In this document: positions 1 to 7,408 of the stretch, piece after piece
Layout of the letters: the number at the start of each line of letters is the position of its first letter
Position numbering within the stretch: the first letter of the stretch is position 1
Assembly (NCBI RefSeq): GCF_000166195.2
Contig: NZ_CM001403.1
Coordinates: 3,056,432-3,120,431, forward strand
Length of the DNA: 64,000 bases
Reading direction: 5' to 3'
Source: Mucilaginibacter paludis DSM 18603
Lineage (GTDB): Bacteria > Bacteroidota > Bacteroidia > Sphingobacteriales > Sphingobacteriaceae
Position numbers and translations under genes: made by a program
Notes under the pieces: generated by a model
Told to the model about the DNA's origin: nothing
Database searches by the model: none
The model's input: the letters and a program-made list of their open reading frames with translations, nothing else

Positions 1-265
1 TTCCTTTTACTTTCTGCTGTAGAATAGCATCGTCGGTAAAAGAATCAATACCTACCGGGAAATTTTGACCTTCACTACTTCTGACTCCTGATATAATATA
101 AGCAGGAACAACACGTACCGTATTGGCAAAGCTCAAAAGATCCTTAACGAACTTGGCGTCTTCGGTATCTTTGTTCAGGTCAAACCTATAGCTTTTTTCT
201 TTAAAATCCAAGGTGTTGCTTTCGGGCGACGATAGAAGCAGTTCAAAAAAGGCAGTTGTCATCAT
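1..265 (-). CDS. AlbA_2 (Schlafen-type) domain protein, cut by window edge
   Basis: Partial gene; its 3' end lies outside the window. Two consecutive ATG codons (263-265 and 260-262) begin the reading frame, 11 bp after the stop of the upstream gene, so the two are very probably co-transcribed. The visible 88 residues begin MMTTAFFELLLSSPESNTLD and contain the E-S-x-T-L-D-F-K signature followed by a KDLLSFANTV segment, the arrangement of the AlbA_2 / Schlafen-type putative nucleic-acid-binding domain. Proteins with this N-terminus often carry ATPase or winged-helix regions further on, which cannot be seen here. The usual glycine-rich stretch after the AFANT-like motif is replaced by VRVVPAYIISGVRSSEG, so this is a divergent member. 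The family call is from motif recognition only. Confidence 0.6.
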   Translation of the reverse strand, partial: MMTTAFFELLLSSPESNTLDFKEKSYRFDLNKDTEDAKFVKDLLSFANTVRVVPAYIISGVRSSEGQNFPVGIDSFTDDAILQQKVKG

Positions 266-276
266 CTGGTGTATGA

Positions 277-1182
277 TCAAAATGGTAGGTCGTCAGCCGA
301 GTTGTCTTTTATCGGCGGGAACGCCGCTGGCGGAAGCGATATACCGTTTACAATAAATAGGTTTAAAATATCTTCCCTATCCATAAACATGATCTGGCTC
401 CGCTTTGACCTGTCTAATTCGTGGGCGATCCAGTTTTTGGCGTGTTTCGTTATTTCACCTCCCGCAATGATAAAAGCATGATCGACGAGCGCAGTTCGCC
501 CCAATTCGTGGTCAAATACTTCATGTCCTAACATCATCGTCACCTGATTATGTATTTCAGCAATATTTGCATTGCCGGGCTTTCCCATACCTGCGGAATC
601 TAATTTCCCTTTCTTCGCCTGTATCCCGAAATAAAGCACATTTTGCGTCGGCAGTACATATCTCATCCAAATATCTTTTCCATATTCGAGGGCTTTATCT
701 TTATGACCGGCTATAGTAATGCGTTGAAAACCCATGTACCGGAATAATGGCATTAAGATCTCGCCGATAAGATCGTCTTCGGATGCCTGGTTAAGATAAC
801 CAATCAAGAGTGCCTTCCGTTCAAGTTCCGCCTCCGAAAGTGGCCGGTGTACATTCATTTCAGGGATAGTCGAAGAGGCCCTCGGAATGATATTGACTTG
901 GACAAGTTCTTCGCTTTCGGATCGTCGTATGGTTTCTGTAAATCTTTGTAGGAGATCATCCTCAATAGCTTTCAAGTTGCTTTTAACTGAAACGTAAGAC
1001 TTTACGTCGACTGTCACAAAAATGGTAAAATAATCGGTGCCATTATTCCAGTTATTATACCCAGTTTGCTCTATACTCAACTCTGCCTTAGTAAGTAGCG
1101 GCAGAATATGATCAGCGTTTTCGGCCTGAGCAATTTCTATTGCGGTACTAAGAACAGATTGTAGTTGGTCGTTTTTAAGCAT
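277..1182 (-). CDS. Mrr-like PD-(D/E)xK restriction endonuclease-like protein
   Basis: A 301-residue protein. Residues about 1-120 are not recognised. Residues about 150-270 resemble an Mrr-type restriction-endonuclease fold: EYGKDI supplies a candidate catalytic Asp, YFGIQAKKGK matches the Q-x-K half of the PD-(D/E)xK motif, and the following NQVTMMLG, HAFIIAGGEITKHAKNW and MFMDREDILNLF segments match the usual Mrr order (helix, strand with 'tTsG.ft..A', strand ending in a 'D...L' element). Such domains cleave DNA, often modified DNA. It is the first gene of a probable operon with the AlbA_2 gene 11 bp downstream, which suggests a two-component DNA-targeting or defence module. Upstream, position 1183 onward is a gene-poor, decayed region. 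Activity and target are not known; the N-terminal part could be a sensor or specificity domain. Confidence 0.6.
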   Translation of the reverse strand: MLKNDQLQSVLSTAIEIAQAENADHILPLLTKAELSIEQTGYNNWNNGTDYFTIFVTVDVKSYVSVKSNLKAIEDDLLQRFTETIRRSESEELVQVNIIPRASSTIPEMNVHRPLSEAELERKALLIGYLNQASEDDLIGEILMPLFRYMGFQRITIAGHKDKALEYGKDIWMRYVLPTQNVLYFGIQAKKGKLDSAGMGKPGNANIAEIHNQVTMMLGHEVFDHELGRTALVDHAFIIAGGEITKHAKNWIAHELDRSKRSQIMFMDREDILNLFIVNGISLPPAAFPPIKDNSADDLPF

Positions 1183-1301
1183 AGTAGTTGGGGAATATGG
1201 TTATTTTCCGGACGTGTAATATCTGAAATTGTACCCGTATATCCAAGTATCATAACTATGATTAGAATCTTTTCATAAGTGTTTTTTTTTGTTATTTTAA
1301 A

Positions 1302-1482
1302 TTAAGGATCAATTTCTTGTTGTAATCCTTTAGGTAGGTTGATGAAATTTTTATCAACCACTGTTCCAAGTACGTGAGTTATCAGTGAGTAGTTCTAGAG
1401 AGCCTCTTATCAACTGATGGATATACTTATTGCAGAAAGGAGTAATCGTCTTGCCATCTGAATTGATTTCTACAATGCCCAG
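1302..1482 (-). pseudogene. possible frameshifted gene remnant
   Basis: Reading the minus strand from about 1482, one frame gives a protein-like stretch containing GIVEINSDGKTITPFCNKYI and ends at 1354-1356. A second frame picks up near 1375 and gives DKNFINLPKGLQQEIDP before a stop at 1302-1304. Two coherent peptides in successive frames suggest a frameshifted 3' end of a former gene. No family is recognised and chance reading frames are possible. Confidence 0.2.
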
Positions 1483-1621
1483 TTATCCGTAGTCTGTTGT
1501 CCGAATGTCTCCGACGAACGGCTATGCTTACCAGTGAAAAGGGCTATTCAGCTTGGCCTGGTAATGTGTCAGTCCGTTGTTGTACAAACCAGCCGGACAG
1601 CAGATTTATTTATCTGATTAA

Positions 1622-1744
1622 CACATACGAGATATAAGTTATAAGAAATTGTTAAAGCAGCATACCCCCGAAGCACTTGCCGAATCGTTTGTTTTTCCTG
1701 TTAAGCTTACAGCTAAACAACAAAAAGAAGCCGACAGGGAGTGA
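1622..1744 (+). pseudogene. N-terminal fragment of a possible antitoxin-like protein
   Basis: An open frame without a proper start reads KLLKQHTPEALAESFVFPVK then LTAKQQKEADRE and stops at 1742-1744. From memory, this 'HTPEALAESFVFPVKLT.KQ..EAD' pattern is the start of XRE/HigA-like regulatory proteins found beside RelE-type toxins in Bacteroidota. The rest of such a protein is missing: the frame stops exactly where the CCGAAG hairpin repeat (1746-1764) begins. I read it as a remnant truncated by rearrangement or insertion. The family assignment is recollection, not a search result. Confidence 0.35.
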
Positions 1745-1745
1745 T

Positions 1746-1764
1746 CCGAAGTTAGAAACTTCGG
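1746..1764. repeat. CCGAAG hairpin repeat, copy 1
   Basis: A perfect inverted repeat, CCGAAGT-TAGAA-ACTTCGG, preceded by GTGAT. A near-identical copy lies at 3111-3131. The pair brackets the NTF2-like and Crp/Fnr genes. Confidence 0.7.
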
Positions 1765-1808
1765 CTATTGGGGTTTATACCGTAAATTTTCGCATGCTGA
1801 TATCATTT

Positions 1809-1824
1809 GTTGATATACATCAAC
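1809..1824. promoter_or_regulatory. FNR/CRP-type palindromic site
   Basis: GTTGATATACATCAAC is a perfect GTTGAT-N4-ATCAAC palindrome and contains the classical FNR box TTGAT-N4-ATCAA. It lies about 90 bp before the NTF2-like gene. The same arms recur at 2375-2390, before the Crp/Fnr gene, so that regulator is the likely binder. Confidence 0.6.
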
Positions 1825-1913
1825 TTGATTTTAAAATGGGGAGCGTAAATTTGTTTATGGGTATTGTTACCCAATAATGATATCAGTTAATTCCCGAAAA
1901 AAAGCAAACTATA

Positions 1914-2273
1914 ATGGCAAATAAATTATTTAGCGAACTGCAAGAAATACATGTAGCCGCCTGGAATGAAAAAGATGGGGCGAAGCGGGATGAACTGCTT
2001 AAAAAGATTTATTCAGACGACATTAAAATGTACGATAAAGAATTCATTCTTGACGGTTTAAAAGCAGTGTCGGATTTTATTGGAAAGCTTATTGCTGAGG
2101 ATCCGGCATTTAATTTTTCCGCAGCCAAACCAATTGAGGAACTTCAGAACAGTGCAAGGCTTTTCGGGCATATCCAAACCAGCGGAGGAATGTTAAACAG
2201 CATGGACTTTTTTCTGATTGAAAATGAAAAAGTGAAACATTTATATGCTTTTATGGCACCTGCGGAGAATTAG
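1914..2273 (+). CDS. NTF2-like / SnoaL-like family protein
   Basis: A 119-residue soluble protein without signal peptide. The pattern (helical start ELQEIHVAAWNEKDGAKRDELL, then IYSDDIKMYDKEFILDGLKAVSDFIGKLI, then alternating strands ending in MDFFLIENEKVKHLYAFM) is that of the SnoaL-like branch of the NTF2 fold, a cone-shaped alpha+beta barrel. Members range from polyketide cyclases and isomerases to stress-associated proteins of unknown substrate. Nothing here identifies a ligand. An FNR-type palindrome lies at 1809-1824 and a Crp/Fnr regulator follows on the same strand at 2460, so its expression is probably under that regulator. Confidence 0.7.
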   Translation: MANKLFSELQEIHVAAWNEKDGAKRDELLKKIYSDDIKMYDKEFILDGLKAVSDFIGKLIAEDPAFNFSAAKPIEELQNSARLFGHIQTSGGMLNSMDFFLIENEKVKHLYAFMAPAEN

Positions 2274-2374
2274 AGTTAATCCCCCTTTTTTATGAACTCG
2301 AGCATTTCTTCTATCTTAATTTACAAATTTAGGCGGGTGGTAAGCGCTAAACGATGATCGCCGATAGTAAAATT

Positions 2375-2390
2375 GTTGATGTCCATCAAC
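2375..2390. promoter_or_regulatory. FNR/CRP-type palindromic site
   Basis: GTTGATGTCCATCAAC has the same GTTGAT-N4-ATCAAC arms as the site at 1809-1824. It is centred about 78 bp before the Crp/Fnr start codon, a position that fits autoregulation. A TAGCTTTG sequence at 2449-2456 resembles the Bacteroidota -7 element but lies only a few bases before the start codon. Confidence 0.6.
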
Positions 2391-2459
2391 GAACGCTAAC
2401 ATGGTTGACTTCGCGATGTATGACAATGGGAATAGGCGGGGTATTTTTTAGCTTTGTAA

Positions 2460-3047
2460 ATGTTCATATCTCTTTTTAACTATTTTAGCAAGCAGTCGTC
2501 TATACCTCTTTCTCAGGAAGACATACAGTTGATCCAAAAAGCGTTTGTACCTAAACAGTTTAAAAAAAGGCAATTCCTGTTACGGGAAGGTGAGGTATGC
2601 AAATACATTTCGTTTATCGTAAAAGGGGCAGTGCGCCAATATACCGTAGACGATAAAGGAAACCAACATGTGCTGAATTTGGGTATAGAGAACTGGTGGA
2701 CATCCGACAGGGAAAGCTATCACAAATTAACGCCCTCGATCTATAACATAGATGCCTGGGAAGAAACCGAAGTGTTGATGCTGCCCAAAACAGAGGGTTG
2801 GTACGATAAAGTAAATGCCATTCCTGCATTTTGTGAATTGCGAAAAAAGCTTGATGATGCCCATCACATGGCCATGCAGCGCAGGTTACATTCTTCAATC
2901 AATTATACAGCAGAATACCGGTATGATGAGCTCATACAGAACTATCCGGATTTCCTTCAGCGCTTTCCACAACACATCATTGCCTCCTACCTGGGTATTA
3001 CTAAAGAAACGCTTAGCCGTATTCGAAACCAAGCGTTAAAAAAATAA
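2460..3047 (+). CDS. Crp/Fnr family transcriptional regulator
   Basis: A 195-residue cytoplasmic regulator. Residues about 25-115 form a cyclic-nucleotide-binding-type beta roll (FKKRQFLLREGEVCKYISFI, then VKGAVRQYTVDDKGNQHVLNL and a WEETEVLML strand). Residues about 165-195 are the helix-turn-helix end (FPQHIIASYLGITKETLSRI RNQALKK). There is no N-terminal cysteine cluster, so it is not a true iron-sulfur FNR. This short Crp-like type is common in Sphingobacteria, where the effector is usually unknown. Identical FNR-like palindromes lie before this gene and before the NTF2-like gene at 1914, so a small regulon including autoregulation is likely. Confidence 0.85.
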   Translation: MFISLFNYFSKQSSIPLSQEDIQLIQKAFVPKQFKKRQFLLREGEVCKYISFIVKGAVRQYTVDDKGNQHVLNLGIENWWTSDRESYHKLTPSIYNIDAWEETEVLMLPKTEGWYDKVNAIPAFCELRKKLDDAHHMAMQRRLHSSINYTAEYRYDELIQNYPDFLQRFPQHIIASYLGITKETLSRIRNQALKK

Positions 3048-3110
3048 AGAATAAGATTGATGTACAGGTACTTTTACTAAAAAACATCAGATGATCTACG
3101 GGCATCGTGA

Positions 3111-3131
3111 TCCGAAGGTAGAAACTTCGGA
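3111..3131. repeat. CCGAAG hairpin repeat, copy 2
   Basis: TCCGAAG and CTTCGGA arms around a GTAGAAA loop, preceded by GTGA as in copy 1 (1746-1764). Only one internal base differs between the copies. It lies downstream of the Crp/Fnr gene and could act as a terminator-like structure, but no T-run follows. Confidence 0.65.
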
Positions 3132-3277
3132 TAGCGTGGGCTCAGAAGCAACCATAAAGTAAAACTTTTTTAACATATTTACTTCCTGTAAAATAAGCCG
3201 GCTTTTTTAGTCGGCGTAACAGATTAACATGACACCGGCTACATCATTACCAATAATACGGACCAATACTTAATAAC

Positions 3278-4417
3278 ATGAGTAAAACAACAGGCCTTAT
3301 TGAACCCAAAAACCATTACCAAATTTTAGATGGCCTGCGCGGTGTTGCCGCTTTATTGGTAGTGGCTTTCCATATCATGGAGGCTTTTGCCGATGGCAAC
3401 CGTTTTAAGCAGATTATTAATCATGGTTATTTAGCTGTAGATTTCTTTTTCCTGCTTTCGGGCTTTGTAGTGGCCTACGCTTATGATGACCGCTGGGCCA
3501 AAATGAGTGTGTGGGATTTTTATAAGCGCCGTATTATACGTTTACAACCCATGCTTATTGCAGGCACTATCATAGGGGCTGTTTTATTTTATTTCCAGGC
3601 AAGTGAGGTTTTTGCCTTAATTGCCCAAACACCGCTTTGGCAAATGCTGCTGGTAATGTTAGTTGGCTTTACCCTTATACCGCTACCGGTATCGATGGAT
3701 ATCAGGGGCTGGCAGGAAATGCACCCGCTGAACGGGCCGGCCTGGTCGCTTTTTTTCGAGTACATCGCTAATATTTTATACGCGCTGGTTATCCGCAAGT
3801 TTTCTAAAAAAGCACTGGCCGTGTTTGTGCTTTTGGCGGCATGTTTACTGATCCATTATACGGTGATGGGGCCGCGCGGCGATGTAATTGGCGGCTGGTC
3901 GTTAAATGGCGATCAGCTCAATATTGGTTTTACACGCATGCTCTATCCCTTTTTTGCCGGTGTACTCTTATCGCGTATGGATAAGCTGATACACATCAAA
4001 GGTGCATTTATGATTTGCAGCCTCATCGTCGCCATTGTTTTATGTATGCCACGCATAGGCGACGAACAGCATTTATGGATGAATGGGCTATATGAATCGT
4101 TGGTAATTATTGTTGTTTTCCCGGTTGTGATAGCAATTGGCGCTGGCGGCACATTAAACGGTTTTTATGCCAATAAACTGTGCCGGCTTTTGGGGGACAT
4201 CTCCTACCCTATTTACATTACTCATTATCCCTTGATTTATCTTTATACCGCCTGGGTGGTTAGTCATAAAGTTCCAATAACTATGGGCCTTGCCGTTGGC
4301 TCCCTGTTATTGATCGTTGCAGTGACCATAGCTTATGCCTGCTTGAAATGGTATGATGAACCCATGCGTGAATGGCTTAAAACAAAATGGTTAAAAACAA
4401 AAAAAGGGCAGGGTTGA
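3278..4417 (+). CDS. acyltransferase family 3 membrane protein
   Basis: A 379-residue polytopic membrane protein. The start HYQILDGLRGVAALLVVAFH is the hallmark of acyltransferase family 3 (OafA/OatA/NodX type): an invariant Arg in GLRG and the catalytic-type His in the first membrane helix. FFFLLSGFVVAYAYDDRW and FYKRRIIRLQP follow as usual, and about ten hydrophobic segments continue to the C-terminus. There is no fused SGNH domain. Such proteins move acyl groups, usually acetyl, from the cytoplasm onto sugars of exopolysaccharide, O-antigen or peptidoglycan. No glycan cluster is adjacent, so the acceptor is unknown. Confidence 0.85.
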   Translation: MSKTTGLIEPKNHYQILDGLRGVAALLVVAFHIMEAFADGNRFKQIINHGYLAVDFFFLLSGFVVAYAYDDRWAKMSVWDFYKRRIIRLQPMLIAGTIIGAVLFYFQASEVFALIAQTPLWQMLLVMLVGFTLIPLPVSMDIRGWQEMHPLNGPAWSLFFEYIANILYALVIRKFSKKALAVFVLLAACLLIHYTVMGPRGDVIGGWSLNGDQLNIGFTRMLYPFFAGVLLSRMDKLIHIKGAFMICSLIVAIVLCMPRIGDEQHLWMNGLYESLVIIVVFPVVIAIGAGGTLNGFYANKLCRLLGDISYPIYITHYPLIYLYTAWVVSHKVPITMGLAVGSLLLIVAVTIAYACLKWYDEPMREWLKTKWLKTKKGQG

Positions 4418-4688
4418 GGCTAACTGACGAAGAGGCTGAGTACCTACTTGGGTGACCAATAATAAGCAAAAGTAGGTAACTACGTTGATGCCACTCAAGA
4501 AATCGATCGCCGATACAGGGTAACGATTTCAGAGTATTAATAATGAGCCGGATTGCGCCTGCTTTTATGTTAAAGCAATTAAGTAAACCCGGAGCAAATG
4601 AAATGATGGGATAGGAAAACTATAGTTTTTTGATTTTTTAAGAACGAGACGGCATTTTACACTGCATCTTTGAAAAAAAACAAAATTC

Positions 4689-5102
4689 ATGAACGATCAA
4701 AATAAACCTCAAGAGCCATTTACCAAACCGATGGCCTTAAATCTTAAATTCGAAGAAGTCGCTATCACTGGCGTTGCCATTTATTTTTTAACACGGCATA
4801 GCCTGGGTTTCTCGTTCTGGGTTTGGATACCCTTATTCTTAATGCCAGACCTTTCTATGCTGGGTTATCTATTTAATAACCGTGTAGGTGCTCTTACTTA
4901 TAACTTGTTCCACCATCGCGGCCTGGCTTTGCTGCTATCTGCGGCGGGCTTTTTACTGCACCAGGAGATAATGATCTCGCTCGGAATACTATTATTCGCG
5001 CATTCCTCTTTCGACCGTATGTTTGGCTACGGGTTAAAATACAATGATAGTTTTAACCACACCAGTTTAGGCTGGACCGGAAAAAACAAGACACTCCAAT
5101 AA
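4689..5102 (+). CDS. DUF4260 family membrane protein
   Basis: A 137-residue protein with about three to four hydrophobic helices. The combination FFLMPDLSMLGY-type helix (here IPLFLMPDLSMLGYLFNNR), YNLFHH and the C-terminal signature FDRMFGYGLKYNDSFNHTSL ending GWTGK matches the DUF4260 family. The several conserved His residues (NLFHHR, HQE, FAHSS, NHTS) within membrane segments hint at metal or cofactor binding but this is inference. The function is unknown. It stands alone between the acyltransferase and a convergent VOC gene. Confidence 0.75.
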   Translation: MNDQNKPQEPFTKPMALNLKFEEVAITGVAIYFLTRHSLGFSFWVWIPLFLMPDLSMLGYLFNNRVGALTYNLFHHRGLALLLSAAGFLLHQEIMISLGILLFAHSSFDRMFGYGLKYNDSFNHTSLGWTGKNKTLQ

Positions 5103-5421
5103 ATGAAAGCAGGACGACGGAAAATCAGTGGTTTAGAGGTAATAGTATGTATATCGATAAACCGGACTAAAAACAGGTATAAAGACTCGTCTGACAATCT
5201 AAAAATCAGCAGGTAAAACATATAACATACGCTCAAATTTTCACGAATGTGCTACACTATAAGGAAAGCCGAAAGATGGTGTATTAAGTTTATTAAAAAA
5301 ATGCCTCCCTCGTTGATGTTTGAGCTAAATCCAGTTATATACTTTGCCTGCAGCAATAGCCAAGCGAATCTGAAACTCTAAATTTACAACAGGAGAGCCA
5401 CCTATTGAATACTTTTTTTTG
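5103..5421. other. intergenic stretch, nothing recognised
   Basis: About 320 bp between convergent genes. Short open frames occur, but none looks protein-like and I see no strong hairpin or RNA gene. Confidence 0.4.
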
Positions 5422-5817
5422 TTAGCTAAATTTCCGGATCGCATCGGCTGTAACCGGCGTAAAAAAATTAATTAAATTTCCATCCGGATCTCGAAATAAC
5501 AATGAACGATTGCCCCAAGGCATTGTGGTTGGTACTTGAACAATGTCTTTAATAAAATCTCTGATTCTTTCGAATTCATCATCAACATTGGCCACGCGAA
5601 ACTCGATAATTACGCTATGGTTACTGGCTGGCTTTACTAATCCCTCGCCAAATAAGCTCATTGTTCTGGTGCTTCCTATGGCCAGGGTAGCCGTAAGGGT
5701 AGTGATTTCTGCAAAGTCATCAGTGTACCATTGAGCCGGCAATCCGGTTACTTGTTCAAAAAACCAAACTAAAGGTTTAATTTCAGCAGTTATAATTCTT
5801 AAAGATGTTAATTTCAT
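5422..5817 (-). CDS. VOC family protein (glyoxalase-like)
   Basis: A 131-residue protein with the vicinal-oxygen-chelate pattern of two beta-alpha-beta-beta-beta modules: MKLTSLRIITAEIKPLVWFFEQVTGLPAQW at the start and VIIEFRVANVDDEFERIRDF followed by PWGNRSLLFRDPDGNLINFF at the end. The final 'R.P.GN.I.F.F' strand is typical. Metal-ligand positions are incomplete compared with glyoxalase I, so it may be a binding protein (for example antibiotic resistance or lyase-like) rather than an enzyme. The substrate cannot be read from sequence. It is convergent with DUF4260 and divergent from a second VOC gene at 6111. Confidence 0.75.
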   Translation of the reverse strand: MKLTSLRIITAEIKPLVWFFEQVTGLPAQWYTDDFAEITTLTATLAIGSTRTMSLFGEGLVKPASNHSVIIEFRVANVDDEFERIRDFIKDIVQVPTTMPWGNRSLLFRDPDGNLINFFTPVTADAIRKFS

Positions 5818-6110
5818 GATGGTATTGCCGTTTAATTAATTGTGTTAGGCAAAAGTAATAGGGCGGTGTGACAGCAGTATGTCAGGAGTGTTGGAAGTTT
5901 TTTTCTTTATCTTTTAAATAGGATGCAAGGATGAGTTGGTGGGCCTCGAAATTGATATTAAGTGGTACTATCCTTGTTATTCACCCCCTCCCCCGTCCAG
6001 ACCAATATCCGCCCACAAGTCGCAATTGCCCCCTAAACTTGTCCTTTTTACACACGCGTATGTAGGTGGCATTGCTGTACCTTTGAAAAAACTAAATCAG
6101 AAAAACATTT

Positions 6111-6524
6111 ATGGCAACTCAAATTTTTGTGAACCTCCCGGTTAAAGACCTCGACAGATCTATACAGTTTTTCACCAAACTCGGTTATACTTTTAACCCA
6201 CAATTTACCAACGAGAAAGCCACCTGCATGATTGTAAGCGATACCATCTACATCATGCTGCTGACAGAAACTTTCTTCCAGACTTTTACTACAAAAGAAA
6301 TTGTAGATGCTCACAAAGCTGTAGAGTGCGCTATTTGCATATCTACCGACAGTAAAGATGCCGTTAACGAAATAGTAAACAAAGCAGAAGCAGCAGGCGC
6401 CACAATACCGAATCCGGCCAGCGACTACGGCTTTATGTACCAGCACAGCTTTGCAGACCTGGACGGCCATCATTGGGAATTTATGTGGATGGACCCCAAC
6501 GGCATGCCCGAGCATCTGGGATAA
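6111..6524 (+). CDS. VOC family protein (glyoxalase/extradiol dioxygenase-like)
   Basis: A 137-residue VOC-fold protein: IFVNLPVKDLDRSIQFFTKL GYTF at the start, central CMIVSDTIYIMLLTETFFQTF, and the C-terminal YQHSFADLDGHHWEFMWMDP strand. This subgroup ('FVNLPVKDL..S..FF..LGF..NP.FTNE.A.CM') is widespread in soil bacteria and is usually annotated glyoxalase or lactoylglutathione-lyase related, but the biochemical role is mostly untested. A TACCTTTG sequence at 6078-6085 resembles a Bacteroidota -7 promoter element about 25 bp before the start codon. It is divergent from the VOC gene at 5422. Confidence 0.8.
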   Translation: MATQIFVNLPVKDLDRSIQFFTKLGYTFNPQFTNEKATCMIVSDTIYIMLLTETFFQTFTTKEIVDAHKAVECAICISTDSKDAVNEIVNKAEAAGATIPNPASDYGFMYQHSFADLDGHHWEFMWMDPNGMPEHLG

Positions 6525-6909
6525 CAACGGGTAGATTTACAAGGCAGGGTAAACCTTATTCAGCCTATGGTGGTGCTATAGCGTTACCAAGGTGATTAGT
6601 GATGCACCTGCCAATTCTAAATACAATCGGGCAAACCAGCTTATCTACAAATAAGCTGCTACACATCATTACTGATCGAATGCGCATAAAACAAGTGCAT
6701 AGGTCGAGGAATACAAAAACCAAGTAAAGTAAATAAACTGTCAATACCCCGCGACTACTCAATATAAAAACACAAGGTAAATTAAGTAGCCGCGCTACAG
6801 GTATTGAAAGTTAAAGGCGCCTATAATGACGCCCACTTAAGTTATTGATTATCAGACATTCTTATTTTGCTTGTATAATCAATATTCTTAATTTATAGCC
6901 GGCTCCTTA

Positions 6910-7402
6910 CTCAGTATAACACGTCCTTTTTTTGTGCGCGAAAGCGGTCATCATTATACTTCGTCAGGCTCTGTAATCGAAGGACGTGCGGCATGGCCCT
7001 GTACGAGGTGTTTTTTGATGCGGCTTATCATTTTACCTGGTTAAGTTTTTGATTGTCAATTATGTACACTATTGCTCTAATGTACAGTATTCTTAATTTA
7101 CAACATCGGCACGCTCAATCGCCGCGTGGCTGTTACCTTATCCACCTGCTGTTTGTTTTTGGTGCGAATGATTGCTAACGCAATTTCTCTTGACACAAAA
7201 AAACCAAAACCGACCGGAGGAAGCTCATGAACACCTTAAAAAACAAACAACAGGTGAATAACATCAATACTGCCCGATCCTTCCGCCCGCAAGGCCAGCT
7301 CCCGGCCCGGCGTGCAGTCGGGGCCCTTGCCAGCTTTGTTCTTGCACTTGGTAATCTATAAGTTTTCATCGTCATACCTATTTTTTTCCGGCTGGCCGGG
7401 TC
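6910..7402 (+). repeat. composite dispersed repeat, copy 1
   Basis: The gap 6525-7408 contains no credible gene. From 6910 onward it holds three modules that recur in inverted orientation at 19.4-19.9 kb. Module A (6910-7024) includes TTTTTTTGTGCGCGAAAGC and GCATGGCCCTGTACGAGGTG. Module B (7102-7210) starts AACATCGGCACGCTCAATCG. Module C (7224-7402) ends with a T-run and CCGGCTGGCCGGGTC. Short open frames inside it are by-products of the repeat. The segment 6525-6909 shows nothing recognisable. Confidence 0.65.
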
Positions 7403-7408
7403 CAGTAC

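Larger units (their letters stand above)
1183..1913. other. gene-poor stretch with decayed fragments
   Basis: About 730 bp with no intact gene. It holds two apparent protein-coding remnants on opposite strands, one hairpin repeat and an FNR-type palindrome, each listed separately. No RNA gene was recognised. Confidence 0.5.

Noticed and set aside
1677..1877. Plus-strand 66-residue open frame
   Set aside because: It overlaps the antitoxin-like remnant in another frame, the hairpin repeat and the FNR-type site, and has no protein-like pattern.
6048..6527. Minus-strand 159-residue open frame
   Set aside because: It is antisense to the VOC gene at 6111, whose protein has a clear family pattern. 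The antisense product is Cys/Val/Phe-rich and unrecognisable.
7175..7375. Short open frames inside the composite repeat, also at 19457-19850
   Set aside because: The frames differ between repeat copies and are not conserved in the same frame, so the conserved unit is DNA or RNA, not protein.
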